Part shown: positions 27,931 through 36,091 of the stretch, one piece after another | Layout of the letters: each line of letters opens with the position of its first letter | Position numbering within the stretch: the stretch's first letter is position 1 | From: Alkalimonas delamerensis | GTDB taxonomy: Bacteria > Pseudomonadota > Gammaproteobacteria > Enterobacterales > Alteromonadaceae | Assembly (NCBI RefSeq): GCF_030717955.1 | Contig: NZ_JAUZVY010000003.1 | Coordinates: 1 to 64,000, forward strand | Direction: 5' to 3' | Length of the DNA stretch: 64,000 bases | Program-made: the position numbers and the translations under genes | Notes under the pieces: generated by a model | The model's database searches: none | What the model saw: the letters and a program-made list of their open reading frames with translations, nothing else | What the model was told of the DNA's origin: nothing

Positions 27931-28926
27931 ATGGCAGCATTTGGTACCCTTTTTATGCCAGAAATGGCAGTGGCCCGTTTCAGCGATGGCGGCTGGAGCC
28001 AGCCGGAAGTTGTTTCATCCAACAGCATCAGCCTGCATCCGGGCGCGCATGTGCTGCACTACGCCAGCACTTGCTTTGAAGGTTTAAAAGCCTTCCGCCA
28101 TGACGATGGTTCCATTCATTTATTCCGGATGGACCGCAATGTGGCCCGTATGCAGCAAAGCAGCGAGCTGTTGTCCTTGCCGGCCTTTGAAGCGCCGATG
28201 CTGGAGCAGATGATCACCGACATCGTTCAGCGTTTTGCTGCCGAAGTGCCGGCCCCGCCGGGGTCCATGTACATCCGCCCTACCCACATCGGCACCGAAG
28301 CTGCCATCGGCAAAGCGGCGGCGCCAACCGCATCCTCGCTGTTGTATGTGTTGCTGTCGCCGGTCGGTGATTACTTCGCCGGTGGTGCCAAGCCACTGCG
28401 CTTGTTGCTGGAAGAAAATGGCGCCCGCTGTGCGGCCCATATGGGCATGGTCAAAAGCGGGGGCAACTACGCCAGTGCGCTGCAACCGATTTTAAAAGCC
28501 CGCGCCAGCGTGCAGGCCGATCAGGTGCTGTTCTGCCCGGGCGGCGATGTGCAGGAAACCGGCGCGGCCAACTTCCTGCTGATTGACGGCAATGAAATCA
28601 TTACTAAGGCGCTGGATACCAGCTTCCTGCACGGCGTCACCCGCGACTCCATCTTAACACTGGCACGCGATCTGGGCATGACAGTATCGGAGCGTGAGTT
28701 GACGGTAGAAGAGCTGCTGGAGCGCGCTGCCAAGCCAGGCGCCGAAGCCGCACTGTCGGGCACCGCAGCGGTGTTGACGCCGGTAGGCACCTTAATCCGC
28801 GGCAATAAAGAGCATGCGGTCGGCAACGGCGAAGCAGGCCCGGTCACCATGAAGCTGCGCCAGGCACTGAATGCCATTCAGTGGGGCAAAGCCGAAGACA
28901 AACACGGCTGGCTACGCAAAGTCTAA
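27931..28926 (+). CDS. ilvE: branched-chain amino acid aminotransferase
   Basis: A 331-residue fold-type IV PLP aminotransferase that makes Leu, Ile and Val from their 2-oxo acids with glutamate. The cofactor lysine is Lys175 in MVKSGGNYASAL; HYASTCFEGLKAFR and QETGAANFL are class marks. The VKSGGNY form and size match the BCAT-II subgroup. An 18-base GC hairpin (27883-27901) without a T run lies in the leader. It is monocistronic, with its own terminator. Confidence 0.95.
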   Translation: MAAFGTLFMPEMAVARFSDGGWSQPEVVSSNSISLHPGAHVLHYASTCFEGLKAFRHDDGSIHLFRMDRNVARMQQSSELLSLPAFEAPMLEQMITDIVQRFAAEVPAPPGSMYIRPTHIGTEAAIGKAAAPTASSLLYVLLSPVGDYFAGGAKPLRLLLEENGARCAAHMGMVKSGGNYASALQPILKARASVQADQVLFCPGGDVQETGAANFLLIDGNEIITKALDTSFLHGVTRDSILTLARDLGMTVSERELTVEELLERAAKPGAEAALSGTAAVLTPVGTLIRGNKEHAVGNGEAGPVTMKLRQALNAIQWGKAEDKHGWLRKV

Positions 28927-28946
28927 GCCATGCTGCAATACTCCCC

Positions 28947-28975
28947 AAAGGCCCTTGAATGGGCCTTTGTTGTTT
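28947..28975 (+). terminator. intrinsic terminator after ilvE
   Basis: AAAGGCCC/GGGCCTTT (28947-28954 and 28961-28968) around a 6-base loop, followed by GTTGTTT. Confidence 0.85.
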
Positions 28976-29019
28976 CCGCGCATTCAGCGGCCCAAAAACA
29001 AAGGCACTAAAGAGTACTT

Positions 29020-29065
29020 TTGTGCATTATTCACGCAGCGTGTTACAATGTTAGACATTGCAACA
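29020..29065 (+). promoter_or_regulatory. dinJ-yafQ promoter and operator
   Basis: TTGTGC (29020-29025) and TACAAT (29044-29049) are 18 bases apart. The -10 box lies inside an 11-3-11 inverted repeat, TGTTACAATGT/ACATTGCAACA (29041-29051 and 29055-29065, one mismatch), just before the antitoxin start. Placement suits autorepression by the antitoxin-toxin complex. Confidence 0.75.
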
Positions 29066-29084
29066 CATTATGGGGTGGGGTCGT

Positions 29085-29369
29085 ATGAAAAGCGAAATGC
29101 TCAGTACGCGCATTGATCATGACACCAAAGTCGCGTTTACTACAATTTGTGATGAAGTTGGTTTAAGCCCATCGCAAGCACTTAAGCTCTTTGCGCGTGC
29201 CGTTATTAACCACGGAGGCATCCCCTTTGAGCTGAAGGTGCCTCAGCCGAATGCAACGACTGCTGCTGCTATTCATGAACTTGCAGAAGGGAAAGGCAAC
29301 CGCAGTCAATCCATTGAGCAGATGCTCAATGAGTTGACCGAGGGCAAAGTTCGCAATGCTCAGTCTTGA
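29085..29369 (+). CDS. RelB/DinJ family antitoxin
   Basis: A 94-residue antitoxin with an N-terminal ribbon-helix-helix fold (MLSTRIDHDTKVAFTTICDEVGLSPSQALKLFARAV), typical for DinJ/RelB, then a charged C-terminal part that would wrap the toxin. The start is ATG 29085; an in-frame extension to 29058 falls inside the operator. It overlaps the toxin gene by 14 bases. Confidence 0.9.
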   Translation: MKSEMLSTRIDHDTKVAFTTICDEVGLSPSQALKLFARAVINHGGIPFELKVPQPNATTAAAIHELAEGKGNRSQSIEQMLNELTEGKVRNAQS

Positions 29370-29625
29370 ATACTCTACTCAATTCAAAAAAGACTTTAAA
29401 AAAATTGCCAAAATGCCTATCCCTGACATAGTGGAAGTGGGCAACATCATCTCAAAACTGCAACGGGGTGAAACTCTAGCTGCCAAAAATGTCGATCATC
29501 CACTCACGGGCAATTGGCTGGGGTTTCGTGATTGCCACATTAAACCCGATCTGGTGTTAATCTACAGAATAACCAATGAGACTTTGCAACTTGCACGCAT
29601 TGGTTCCCACAGCGACCTTTTCTAG
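29356..29625 (+). CDS. YafQ family mRNA interferase toxin
   Basis: An 89-residue RelE/ParE-superfamily toxin. The residues known from YafQ catalysis are kept: His in VDHPLTGNW, His and Asp in DCHIKPDLVLIY, and His plus the terminal Phe in IGSHSDLF. Family members cut mRNA in the ribosomal A site. The intact pair looks functional. The next gene is convergent, with only 9 bases between stops. Confidence 0.9.
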   Translation: MLSLEYSTQFKKDFKKIAKMPIPDIVEVGNIISKLQRGETLAAKNVDHPLTGNWLGFRDCHIKPDLVLIYRITNETLQLARIGSHSDLF

Positions 29626-29634
29626 CTGCTATTG

Positions 29635-30654
29635 CTAAGTGCCTTCATGCTGCTCCTGTCGCTGCAGACCGAAAGCATGCAGCACCTGTAGCAGCGCCGG
29701 CAGCCAGCTGTGCTGCAGCTGTGCTAGCTCCTCTTCAGACAACAGCAGGGAAGTGGAGCTCCAGCGTAGGGTAAAGGGGCTGATTTTGGCTTGCTGCACC
29801 CTTCCTGCGGTATCCAGTAACAGAGCCTGCAGCACAAAATCGTGTTGGTAATCTCCATTGGCATCGGCTTTCAGCCAGTGATCAAAATCGGCGACACTTA
29901 ACTGCAGCATCAGCCAATGGCTGACGCCCAGTTCATCCGAAAGTGCACCCAGTAAACGGCGTGTGGGTTTGATATCAAGGTTAAAACGATCTTCGCGCTC
30001 GTACAGGGAGGTCTCAGGGTTCCAGTTCATGACCAATAGGTAGCGGTCTTCCGCTGCCGACTGATTGGTCAGATAGCCATCCAGTTGCCAGTTAGCATCG
30101 CTTTTTTTTGCTGGCTGCGGTAGCAAAGAGCAGGGAGCGGAAATTGGAAAAGCACAATCCAGATAATTGTACCTGAACGCACCATTTACAAAGCGAAACT
30201 GGCTGGGTTTTCCCCAGAATACATCGGGTTTGTGTTGGGTATCCCAGGGTAAGCGATTATCAAGTCCCGGTGCTGTAGCCAACAGGTGGTGAAGCTGTGC
30301 CGACATCTCTGGTTGTAACTGAGCTAACAAGATCGTACGACCAGTGGACGAATAAGACAGCGATGGCTGGTAAAAAACAGTGTTTTTTTGTTTAAGGCGG
30401 GTACCGGGATAACTGTCGGTCAGGCGTGGATCCAGTGATAGCGGTAGCAGGCCAATTTGCTGTATTTCTTCCTCTGTTATCACCCAGTGCAGCGCACTAT
30501 CATTGCTGTCTTGAGCATGGTAAACCCGGTATTTGTTTAACCAGCCTCTTGGATCCTCAGCCCAGTTGTAGCTGCTAAAATCGATGCTACTGCAGGCGGC
30601 AAGGCATACAGCCAATGCCAGCAACAGCAGTTGACGCCATGTCGTACGAACCAT
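29635..30654 (-). CDS. lipoprotein of unknown function
   Basis: I do not recognise a family. The 339-residue product has a lipoprotein signal (LLLLALAVCLAACSS, Cys at about residue 21; +2 Ser favours the outer membrane). The mature part is mixed alpha/beta with a cysteine pair (YLDCAFPISAPC, about residues 165-176). A YPGTRL stretch resembles YPGMKL in the adjacent upstream gene, a possible shared motif. Its ATG overlaps the stop of that gene by one base, so the two are co-transcribed leftward, divergent from the three exported-protein genes at 31639-35792. Confidence 0.75.
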   Translation of the reverse strand: MVRTTWRQLLLLALAVCLAACSSIDFSSYNWAEDPRGWLNKYRVYHAQDSNDSALHWVITEEEIQQIGLLPLSLDPRLTDSYPGTRLKQKNTVFYQPSLSYSSTGRTILLAQLQPEMSAQLHHLLATAPGLDNRLPWDTQHKPDVFWGKPSQFRFVNGAFRYNYLDCAFPISAPCSLLPQPAKKSDANWQLDGYLTNQSAAEDRYLLVMNWNPETSLYEREDRFNLDIKPTRRLLGALSDELGVSHWLMLQLSVADFDHWLKADANGDYQHDFVLQALLLDTAGRVQQAKISPFTLRWSSTSLLLSEEELAQLQHSWLPALLQVLHAFGLQRQEQHEGT

Positions 30655-31499
30655 TAGTGTGCTCCTTGGATGGCTATTTGCAGGTTGGCAAATAGCTGGG
30701 TCAACGCCTGATAGGCCGGGCAGCTAGCATCCTGCTCGCATGCGGTGATGCTGTCGCGAATATCGCGCTGGTTAAGCTGATACCAGCTACGCAGGTATTT
30801 GTCTGGTCCTATGGTCAAGAATATCAGTGGATCGGTATAGATACTGCTGCCCGCCCGGAAGCCTTCCGTAGCAGCGGCAATGACTTCACCCTGATGGTTA
30901 ATCAGCACCGCCTGGTAAGCCAGTGATTCAAAAAACTCAGTCCCCAGCCTGGCTTTCTCTCCCCGCTCCTGCCAACTGCCTTGAGTTAGGTAGGGCGGAA
31001 TGCTGCCATGTGGCAGCAGGGTGTTGCGGCTAATGAAAAGTAGCAACAAGCTATCTGTTGCCTGGTACTGGGATGGCTGCGTCATTGCCTTAGTAAAAGC
31101 TGTGCTGGCACTCCAGGCTACTAAATGAGTGCGTTGCGTGGCGAGGTCGTGCGACAGTTTCATACCAGGATAATGCTGATTAGATACTGGTGGTGGAGGC
31201 AGCACAGCAAGGTCGGTGTGCTGGGCCAGCCAGCGTTCAGTCATGAGCTGTAATGGCACCAGGGTTTCCGGGGTAAAGGCAACGTCGACTATCTGCTCAT
31301 CGGAGAAGGTGTTTAACAGGACCGGCAATCGGCTTGGTTGGATACCATCAGGCATCGGCAGGTTGCGCAGCACAAATGGCGGCCTGGCGTTTTCCACCGA
31401 GCAGAGGGTGCTTTTGCCGCAACGGATCCGTTCATCGGCCAGTGCAGAAGCTGTAAAAAAAATAAGCAGGGTAAGGGCAATAAGCAGGGTGTCTTTCAT
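30654..31499 (-). CDS. exported protein of unknown function
   Basis: A 281-residue product with a clear Sec signal peptide (about residues 1-21, ending TASALA). The mature start has a close cysteine pair (IRCGKSTLCS); two more cysteines near the C-terminus (ACEQDASCPAY) could form a second disulfide. No known domain recognised. First of a two-gene leftward operon. The 139-base gap to the rightward gene at 31639 must hold both promoters. Confidence 0.72.
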   Translation of the reverse strand: MKDTLLIALTLLIFFTASALADERIRCGKSTLCSVENARPPFVLRNLPMPDGIQPSRLPVLLNTFSDEQIVDVAFTPETLVPLQLMTERWLAQHTDLAVLPPPPVSNQHYPGMKLSHDLATQRTHLVAWSASTAFTKAMTQPSQYQATDSLLLLFISRNTLLPHGSIPPYLTQGSWQERGEKARLGTEFFESLAYQAVLINHQGEVIAAATEGFRAGSSIYTDPLIFLTIGPDKYLRSWYQLNQRDIRDSITACEQDASCPAYQALTQLFANLQIAIQGAH

Positions 31500-31561
31500 G
31501 GAAATAAACTCAGATTACGGCAGGCGCGCGATTATAGCACAGAGAAAATTGATGCGGAGTA

Positions 31562-31590
31562 TTTTGCAATTCATTTTCATCTGTTATGAT
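31562..31590 (+). promoter_or_regulatory. promoter for the rightward exported-protein genes
   Basis: TTTTGC (31562-31567), 17-base spacer, TATGAT (31585-31590) with the extended -10 dinucleotide TG at 31582-31583. It stands about 50 bases before the TTG start at 31639. Confidence 0.5.
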
Positions 31591-31638
31591 GCGCGGCGAA
31601 AAAAAACAGTTGTTAATATTTTGTTTTGGGAGGCTGGG

Positions 31639-32697
31639 TTGAAACATCAAATCAATAAGGGAATGATTGCCACAGCGCTGATTGCAGCATCGGCAGCGAG
31701 CTACGGCCAGGTTACAGTACAGAGTATTGATGCCGCTGCTGGCTGGTACACGGGGATGTCGCAGCAGGTGGAATTTGTTTTAGTAAATGATGATCAGCCT
31801 CGGGATCTGATCGCGCGGTTTGGGCTGAAGTTCTATGACCCGGGTTTTCCATTGATTGAATACCAGGCTGAACTTGAGTCGGCTGGTATTGAAGAGTGGC
31901 TGGGAACTGTGGAGGTCGGGGGGCTGCAACCGCATGAACATCGTCAGCTTAGTTCCCGTTTTCAGTTGCCGCTGGCGCTGCGGCCCGATCATTACTTCCT
32001 GGTGGTTAGTGTGCTGGATCGCGCAGAGTACGAGCAGGAGCCGGTCGCTGAAGTGATAGAGGATGAGTTGCCTGATGTTGCTGTTAGCAGTGAGCGTACC
32101 TTTTTTGCCGACTGGTCATTGCAGCTGATTAAGCCAGATTTACCGAATATTAAGCTCGATGAAGCCCGCTTGTTTGGTGCCAATGGCTACAATTTTAGCC
32201 TGGAAAGTTCTTCCTTTATCGAGCTTGGGGATGAGGCTTATCCAACCTTGCGCTTGAACTTCTCTGTAAGCACGGAAGCTGAACTGGTAGTCGAGCCCCT
32301 GGATGTTGCCTTTCAGTTAACTATTCCCAATTACGGCAGTTTCCCGCTGCGCTATGTGTTTGCCGACAGTGAACAGATCCAGAGTGAGTTCTGGATTGAA
32401 CCTGAATGCAGCCAGGTTGAGGTGCTGGTAAGCAATGAAAGCGCTGGTATGGAGTGGGAAGAGATTGAAGACGAAACGCAACTGGTTACCCAGTGCTATG
32501 CATTGCAACCCGGTCAGGTGAAAACCTACGATCTGAACTTGCTGGTAGATGCCGCGGCCATGCAGGCCCTGCAGCAAATGCCAGAAACAGCTATAGCCCA
32601 GCTGGAGGTCACGGTAAACCCGGAGGGGCGGATTGAAGAGTGGCAAGGACAACTGTCTGATAATCAGGCCAGCCTGCCTTTGCTTTATATTCGCTAA
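31639..32697 (+). CDS. acidic exported protein of unknown function, TTG start
   Basis: The product is 352 residues. I chose TTG 31639: GGGAGG at 31628-31633 is 5 bases upstream and the frame then opens with a proper signal peptide (MKHQINKGMIATALIAASAASYG). A much longer open frame upstream has no support. The mature protein is strikingly acidic and beta-rich, with two immunoglobulin-like/CARDB-like stretches (about 20-130 and 165-345) by eye. Two cysteines (PECSQV and TQCYAL) may pair. It precedes a basic exported protein by 30 bases, suggesting partners of opposite charge. Confidence 0.7.
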   Translation: MKHQINKGMIATALIAASAASYGQVTVQSIDAAAGWYTGMSQQVEFVLVNDDQPRDLIARFGLKFYDPGFPLIEYQAELESAGIEEWLGTVEVGGLQPHEHRQLSSRFQLPLALRPDHYFLVVSVLDRAEYEQEPVAEVIEDELPDVAVSSERTFFADWSLQLIKPDLPNIKLDEARLFGANGYNFSLESSSFIELGDEAYPTLRLNFSVSTEAELVVEPLDVAFQLTIPNYGSFPLRYVFADSEQIQSEFWIEPECSQVEVLVSNESAGMEWEEIEDETQLVTQCYALQPGQVKTYDLNLLVDAAAMQALQQMPETAIAQLEVTVNPEGRIEEWQGQLSDNQASLPLLYIR

Positions 32698-32727
32698 CAC
32701 TATTTTAGTTTAAAAAGGAATGATTAA

Positions 32728-33744
32728 ATGCGTACAACAATCGCACTGCTTTCTTTGTTACTGGGGGTTGCTTTTTGTGGCCAGACTGCTGCATCCATTA
32801 ACCATGGTTTAGGGCCTTATACCGACCGGGTGAAAGTGGATGGCAACCGGGAAGGCCTGATGAAAGATCGTTTTGGCAACAGTTTCTTTGGCTCTTCCTA
32901 CGAACAAAAAAATAATGTGAGTTTTGCCCAGCATCAAGGGCGAACTTATGCTGCCCATTATTCAACGAATAATCGAATTAATACCACTGTTTTAAGTAGG
33001 AATTTTAATTTGTTTCGATTTGACACCCGGCTGGCTGTAAATGAATACAATATTGCAGATAGTGGGTTGAAAATTGATTTCAGAGTGGTTAAAAAAATAC
33101 TTGATAAGAACTTTACTGTTTCCCAGATGAATGGGCGGGAACTTTTTACTACATTGGAAGGGACTGGGAGAGATGCAAAAGAGAAGTTTATTGTTCACCA
33201 TGAAAACCGTGTTTCAACCACCTTTCCGTTAGGCCCGATTCCGGTGACTGTCAGAGTTGGTGTTGATAGCAGGCTTGGCCCAAAGGGACGTGTTTCATTT
33301 TATTACCTACCAAACCCCTCTCAGCGGCACTTGATGCTTCAACTTCGAAACGAGTTAGGTTATGTAGCTGCCTTAGAGGGAGCTGCGAGTGCGGGAACAA
33401 ATATGGTTTTGGCAAAAGCTGATGTTACTGGAAGAGTGACCTTGCTTGGGATTGATCAGAAATTGGTTCTGGATTTGTTTGCAAACCCTTCCCGAAATAA
33501 TAGGTTAGTAGCTAGGTTTCAAGCACCTGTAACACTACACTCGTTAGATGGAAATATTACGGCTACCGGTAAAATCAGAGGTGTGAAAACCTGCAAGAGA
33601 AGAGTCTTTGGTAAAAGAATCAAATACCCATGTGGGCTTGAATGGAAGACAGTCGCCAGGAAAGTGCTCATAAAGTGGAAAGGGGTGCGTAAAACCTGGA
33701 CCTGGCTCGATAGAACAACCGAGTTGGAAGTCAATGCCGGTTAG
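32728..33744 (+). CDS. basic exported protein of unknown function
   Basis: A 338-residue product with a Sec signal peptide (to about AAS, residue 23); AAGGA lies 8 bases before the ATG. The mature part is rich in Lys, Arg and Asn, with a beta-strand pattern; the region around residues 205-290 (AALEGAASAGTNMVLAKADVTG, SLDGNITATGKI) reads as consecutive amphipathic strands. A Cys pair (KTCKRR, YPCGLEW) and a Trp-rich tail close it. Bases 32950-33720 are more AT-rich than neighbours, a possible sign of transfer. It is followed by a strong terminator. No family recognised. Confidence 0.7.
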   Translation: MRTTIALLSLLLGVAFCGQTAASINHGLGPYTDRVKVDGNREGLMKDRFGNSFFGSSYEQKNNVSFAQHQGRTYAAHYSTNNRINTTVLSRNFNLFRFDTRLAVNEYNIADSGLKIDFRVVKKILDKNFTVSQMNGRELFTTLEGTGRDAKEKFIVHHENRVSTTFPLGPIPVTVRVGVDSRLGPKGRVSFYYLPNPSQRHLMLQLRNELGYVAALEGAASAGTNMVLAKADVTGRVTLLGIDQKLVLDLFANPSRNNRLVARFQAPVTLHSLDGNITATGKIRGVKTCKRRVFGKRIKYPCGLEWKTVARKVLIKWKGVRKTWTWLDRTTELEVNAG

Positions 33745-33774
33745 TACCTGTATTCTCTATTAAATGATAAAGCT

Positions 33775-33805
33775 ATCTCCGGGAGCCTCTCCCGGAGATT
33801 TTTTT
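33775..33805 (+). terminator. intrinsic terminator
   Basis: ATCTCCGGGAG/CTCCCGGAGAT (33775-33785 and 33789-33799) around a 3-base loop, followed by seven T. Ends the transcript from 31639-33744, so the next gene may have its own promoter or rely on read-through. Confidence 0.92.
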
Positions 33806-33845
33806 AGAGTTGTTGTTAGCTGATAGCAAAAACCTGAGTAATGAT

Positions 33846-35792
33846 ATGACCATCTTTTCCCGTTTTAAAACTGTGCTGTTATTGGCATTTGTGTTGCTTT
33901 GCCTGGTGCTGGGGTATCTGGTGATTGAGGTCGAGGATGATACGGCCCCTTTGCCGCCACAAGCACAAGCTAGTGTTCAGCTTAAGCATCAGGCCCTGAG
34001 CGAGGCCGCTACCCTTGAGCAGCCGCTGAACTTTTATTTGAGCTTTGCGCCGGCAGAGCCCATCAGTTTTACTTTTGCTGTGCATTCAACCGGTCTGGTC
34101 AATACCGCAGCCATCCAGGCGGCGGCTTTTCAGCAAAGCGCGGCTACCACGGCAGCCACCATGGAGCCCCTTGGCATGGATTTCAGCGGCACTCTGTTCA
34201 TGGCGCTGTACCCTGCTGAAAACTCGGGTTGGCAGGTGGCGGGCCGGATTAAGCCGGATTTGCTGTTGCTTAATCAATTGGCACCAATTTTTATGCCTCA
34301 TATGGAAACCCCGTTTGCATTCCGCCTTTCGGCCCAGGGGGTGATCAGCCATTTTGTTTTTCCTGAAAATCTGCACAACGATGCAGAGCATGTGATAAGG
34401 CAACTGGTGCATTATTTGCAATTGCCGCTGCCTCGTTCGGCACGTAGCGAATGGACTACCACTGAGTTTGATACCATGGGGAAATATCAGGGGGCTTACC
34501 GCCTGGTGCAACTTACCCTGGAGCAGTTGGCCGTGGTGCAAAAAACCAAAACAGGCTATGCCGAACTGCACAGCCCTTATCTGTTTGAGCAGGGCGGGCG
34601 CACCGATGCCTGGCTGGGGGATAATCAGGCCTTTTATGAGCTCTCTGCGAAGGGAGCCTGGATCCAGCGCGTCGAGGGGCAGGAGCAGTTAAGCAGCACT
34701 CTCGGTGCTTTGCCGCTCAGTGAGATGCATAGCTACTACCGTTTAATCCGAGGTCATGACCAGCCGGCCATACCTTTTCCGGCACACTTTGCCGATTTTT
34801 TACAGCTTATTGCAAAAACCGTACTTAGCACATTGCAGGAGGCGATTTCTGCCGAGTTGTTGTTGATGGTGGATGGTTTAAGCGCAGATGACTTTCTGCT
34901 GTTGTATCAGAGTGTCTTTGCTGAAAACCCGCAGGTAGCACGAGAGCTGTTAATTGCTTTTTTAACGCATCACCCGGAAGCCTCCGCCGACCTGGTCGAA
35001 GTGCTGGATAGCATTTCAGGGATGACGGAACAACAAGAGCTTATGGTTTGGCATGCGTTGGCCTATGTTGGAGGACGTGCCCATCAAATGGCCTTGCTGA
35101 AGGCGGCTGCTTCTGGCCGGATGGAGTCTACCAGGACCAGGGCGCTGGCTCATTCGCACGGTGTACAGGCCCCGGTGCAGGATTTTGTCGATGGTTTGCT
35201 GGGAATTTACCATGGGCGGGATAGCTATATTGCCGATATGGCGTTACTCACCGTTGGCAGTTTAGGTGACCAAAGTCGCGATACCTCGGACATGACGACC
35301 AATATCGGTGATTATCTGGTCAGTATGCTGTACAGCGCAAACAGCCATGATGATCAGGCCTTGATCCTGAGCGCTTTGTATAATACAGCAGATGCCGGGG
35401 CACTGACGGCCGTTGAAGGTTTTTTGCAGCATGAGGCCGAATCCGTCCGGGCAGCTGCTTTTGAAACCATCGCTGCTATGGATACGTCTGATAGTTTTGC
35501 CAGCTTCGCGCGGGCATTTCAGGGAGAAGCTTCCGATGAAGTGCGGCAAGTGGCACTGCAGTCTGTGCAGGATATGCAGCAAGCGGAGCAGCGCAATGCC
35601 TGGTTATTATCACAGCTGCAACAAGCTGAGCTTGCGGATCCGCAACAGTTGTCGGTGAATATGGCTTTGATTCGAGCGATTGGTAACTCAGCTGCCGATT
35701 TGTCCGCTGCAGAGGAGGCACTAAGGCAACGCCTGTTCTGGGATATTCCGGCAGAGCTAAAGCAGGAGATTTTGCGGCATGTATCTCCTTAA
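33846..35792 (+). CDS. membrane-anchored protein with beta-rich and helical-repeat parts; possible large-lipid-transfer-protein-like module
   Basis: The product is 648 residues. ATG 33846 is chosen (TTG 33810 is in frame but overlaps the upstream terminator region). One membrane segment at about residues 8-27 anchors a large periplasmic part. Residues 35-320 are beta-rich; 340-640 form helical, HEAT-like repeats. Several points recall the N-terminal module of vitellogenin/MTP-type lipid transfer proteins: a GVISHFVFPEN strand-turn then a helix ending LQLPLP (about 165-200), a GKYQGAYRL strand (about 212-220), ALAYVGG (about 404-410) and LLTVGSLGDQ (about 467-476) in the helical part, in the same order as in those proteins. 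This is resemblance recalled by eye. If it fails, call it a HEAT-repeat protein of unknown function. Confidence 0.7.
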   Translation: MTIFSRFKTVLLLAFVLLCLVLGYLVIEVEDDTAPLPPQAQASVQLKHQALSEAATLEQPLNFYLSFAPAEPISFTFAVHSTGLVNTAAIQAAAFQQSAATTAATMEPLGMDFSGTLFMALYPAENSGWQVAGRIKPDLLLLNQLAPIFMPHMETPFAFRLSAQGVISHFVFPENLHNDAEHVIRQLVHYLQLPLPRSARSEWTTTEFDTMGKYQGAYRLVQLTLEQLAVVQKTKTGYAELHSPYLFEQGGRTDAWLGDNQAFYELSAKGAWIQRVEGQEQLSSTLGALPLSEMHSYYRLIRGHDQPAIPFPAHFADFLQLIAKTVLSTLQEAISAELLLMVDGLSADDFLLLYQSVFAENPQVARELLIAFLTHHPEASADLVEVLDSISGMTEQQELMVWHALAYVGGRAHQMALLKAAASGRMESTRTRALAHSHGVQAPVQDFVDGLLGIYHGRDSYIADMALLTVGSLGDQSRDTSDMTTNIGDYLVSMLYSANSHDDQALILSALYNTADAGALTAVEGFLQHEAESVRAAAFETIAAMDTSDSFASFARAFQGEASDEVRQVALQSVQDMQQAEQRNAWLLSQLQQAELADPQQLSVNMALIRAIGNSAADLSAAEEALRQRLFWDIPAELKQEILRHVSP

Positions 35793-36091
35793 ATAGCGCC
35801 CATCCTGAAAGGCGGGCGCTAGCGAGTCAGGACAAATTTGTCTGGTGCAAGTTTTCGCGGGTGCCCCGAAAGGGGGAAGCGCATGGAGGCGTTGAACAGA
35901 ACTGCGAGTTTTCCTGGTGACTCCGCGAAACGGCAAGGTTGCTGTTTCAGAATGGAAACTAAATAGATTCCACCTGAACTCCGACAGGTTGAAAATACCA
36001 CCCCGTAGTAGTAGAACTTTTCAGCCTACCGTTTACCCTTCATAAGGCCTGTTTACGGGGCTTTTTTTGGGCTTGCTATCGCTTGGCATCG
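35793..36091. other. intergenic region with palindromes and a long-loop terminator
   Basis: No convincing gene. Contains a hairpin AGCGCCC/GGGCGCT right after the stop (35795-35801/35814-35820), a perfect 12-bp palindrome GACAAATTTGTC (35831-35842), and CCCCGTA/TACGGGG (36001-36007/36054-36060) followed by CTTTTTTT, a terminator-like 3' end with a 46-base loop. The stretch 35830-36060 could be a small RNA gene or a degraded sequence; I recognise neither. Confidence 0.45.

Noticed and set aside
31216..31638. N-terminal extension of the acidic exported protein by 141 codons
   Set aside because: It overlaps the divergent gene and its promoter region, and the translation lacks likeness to a protein. 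The TTG at 31639 has a ribosome site and gives a signal peptide.
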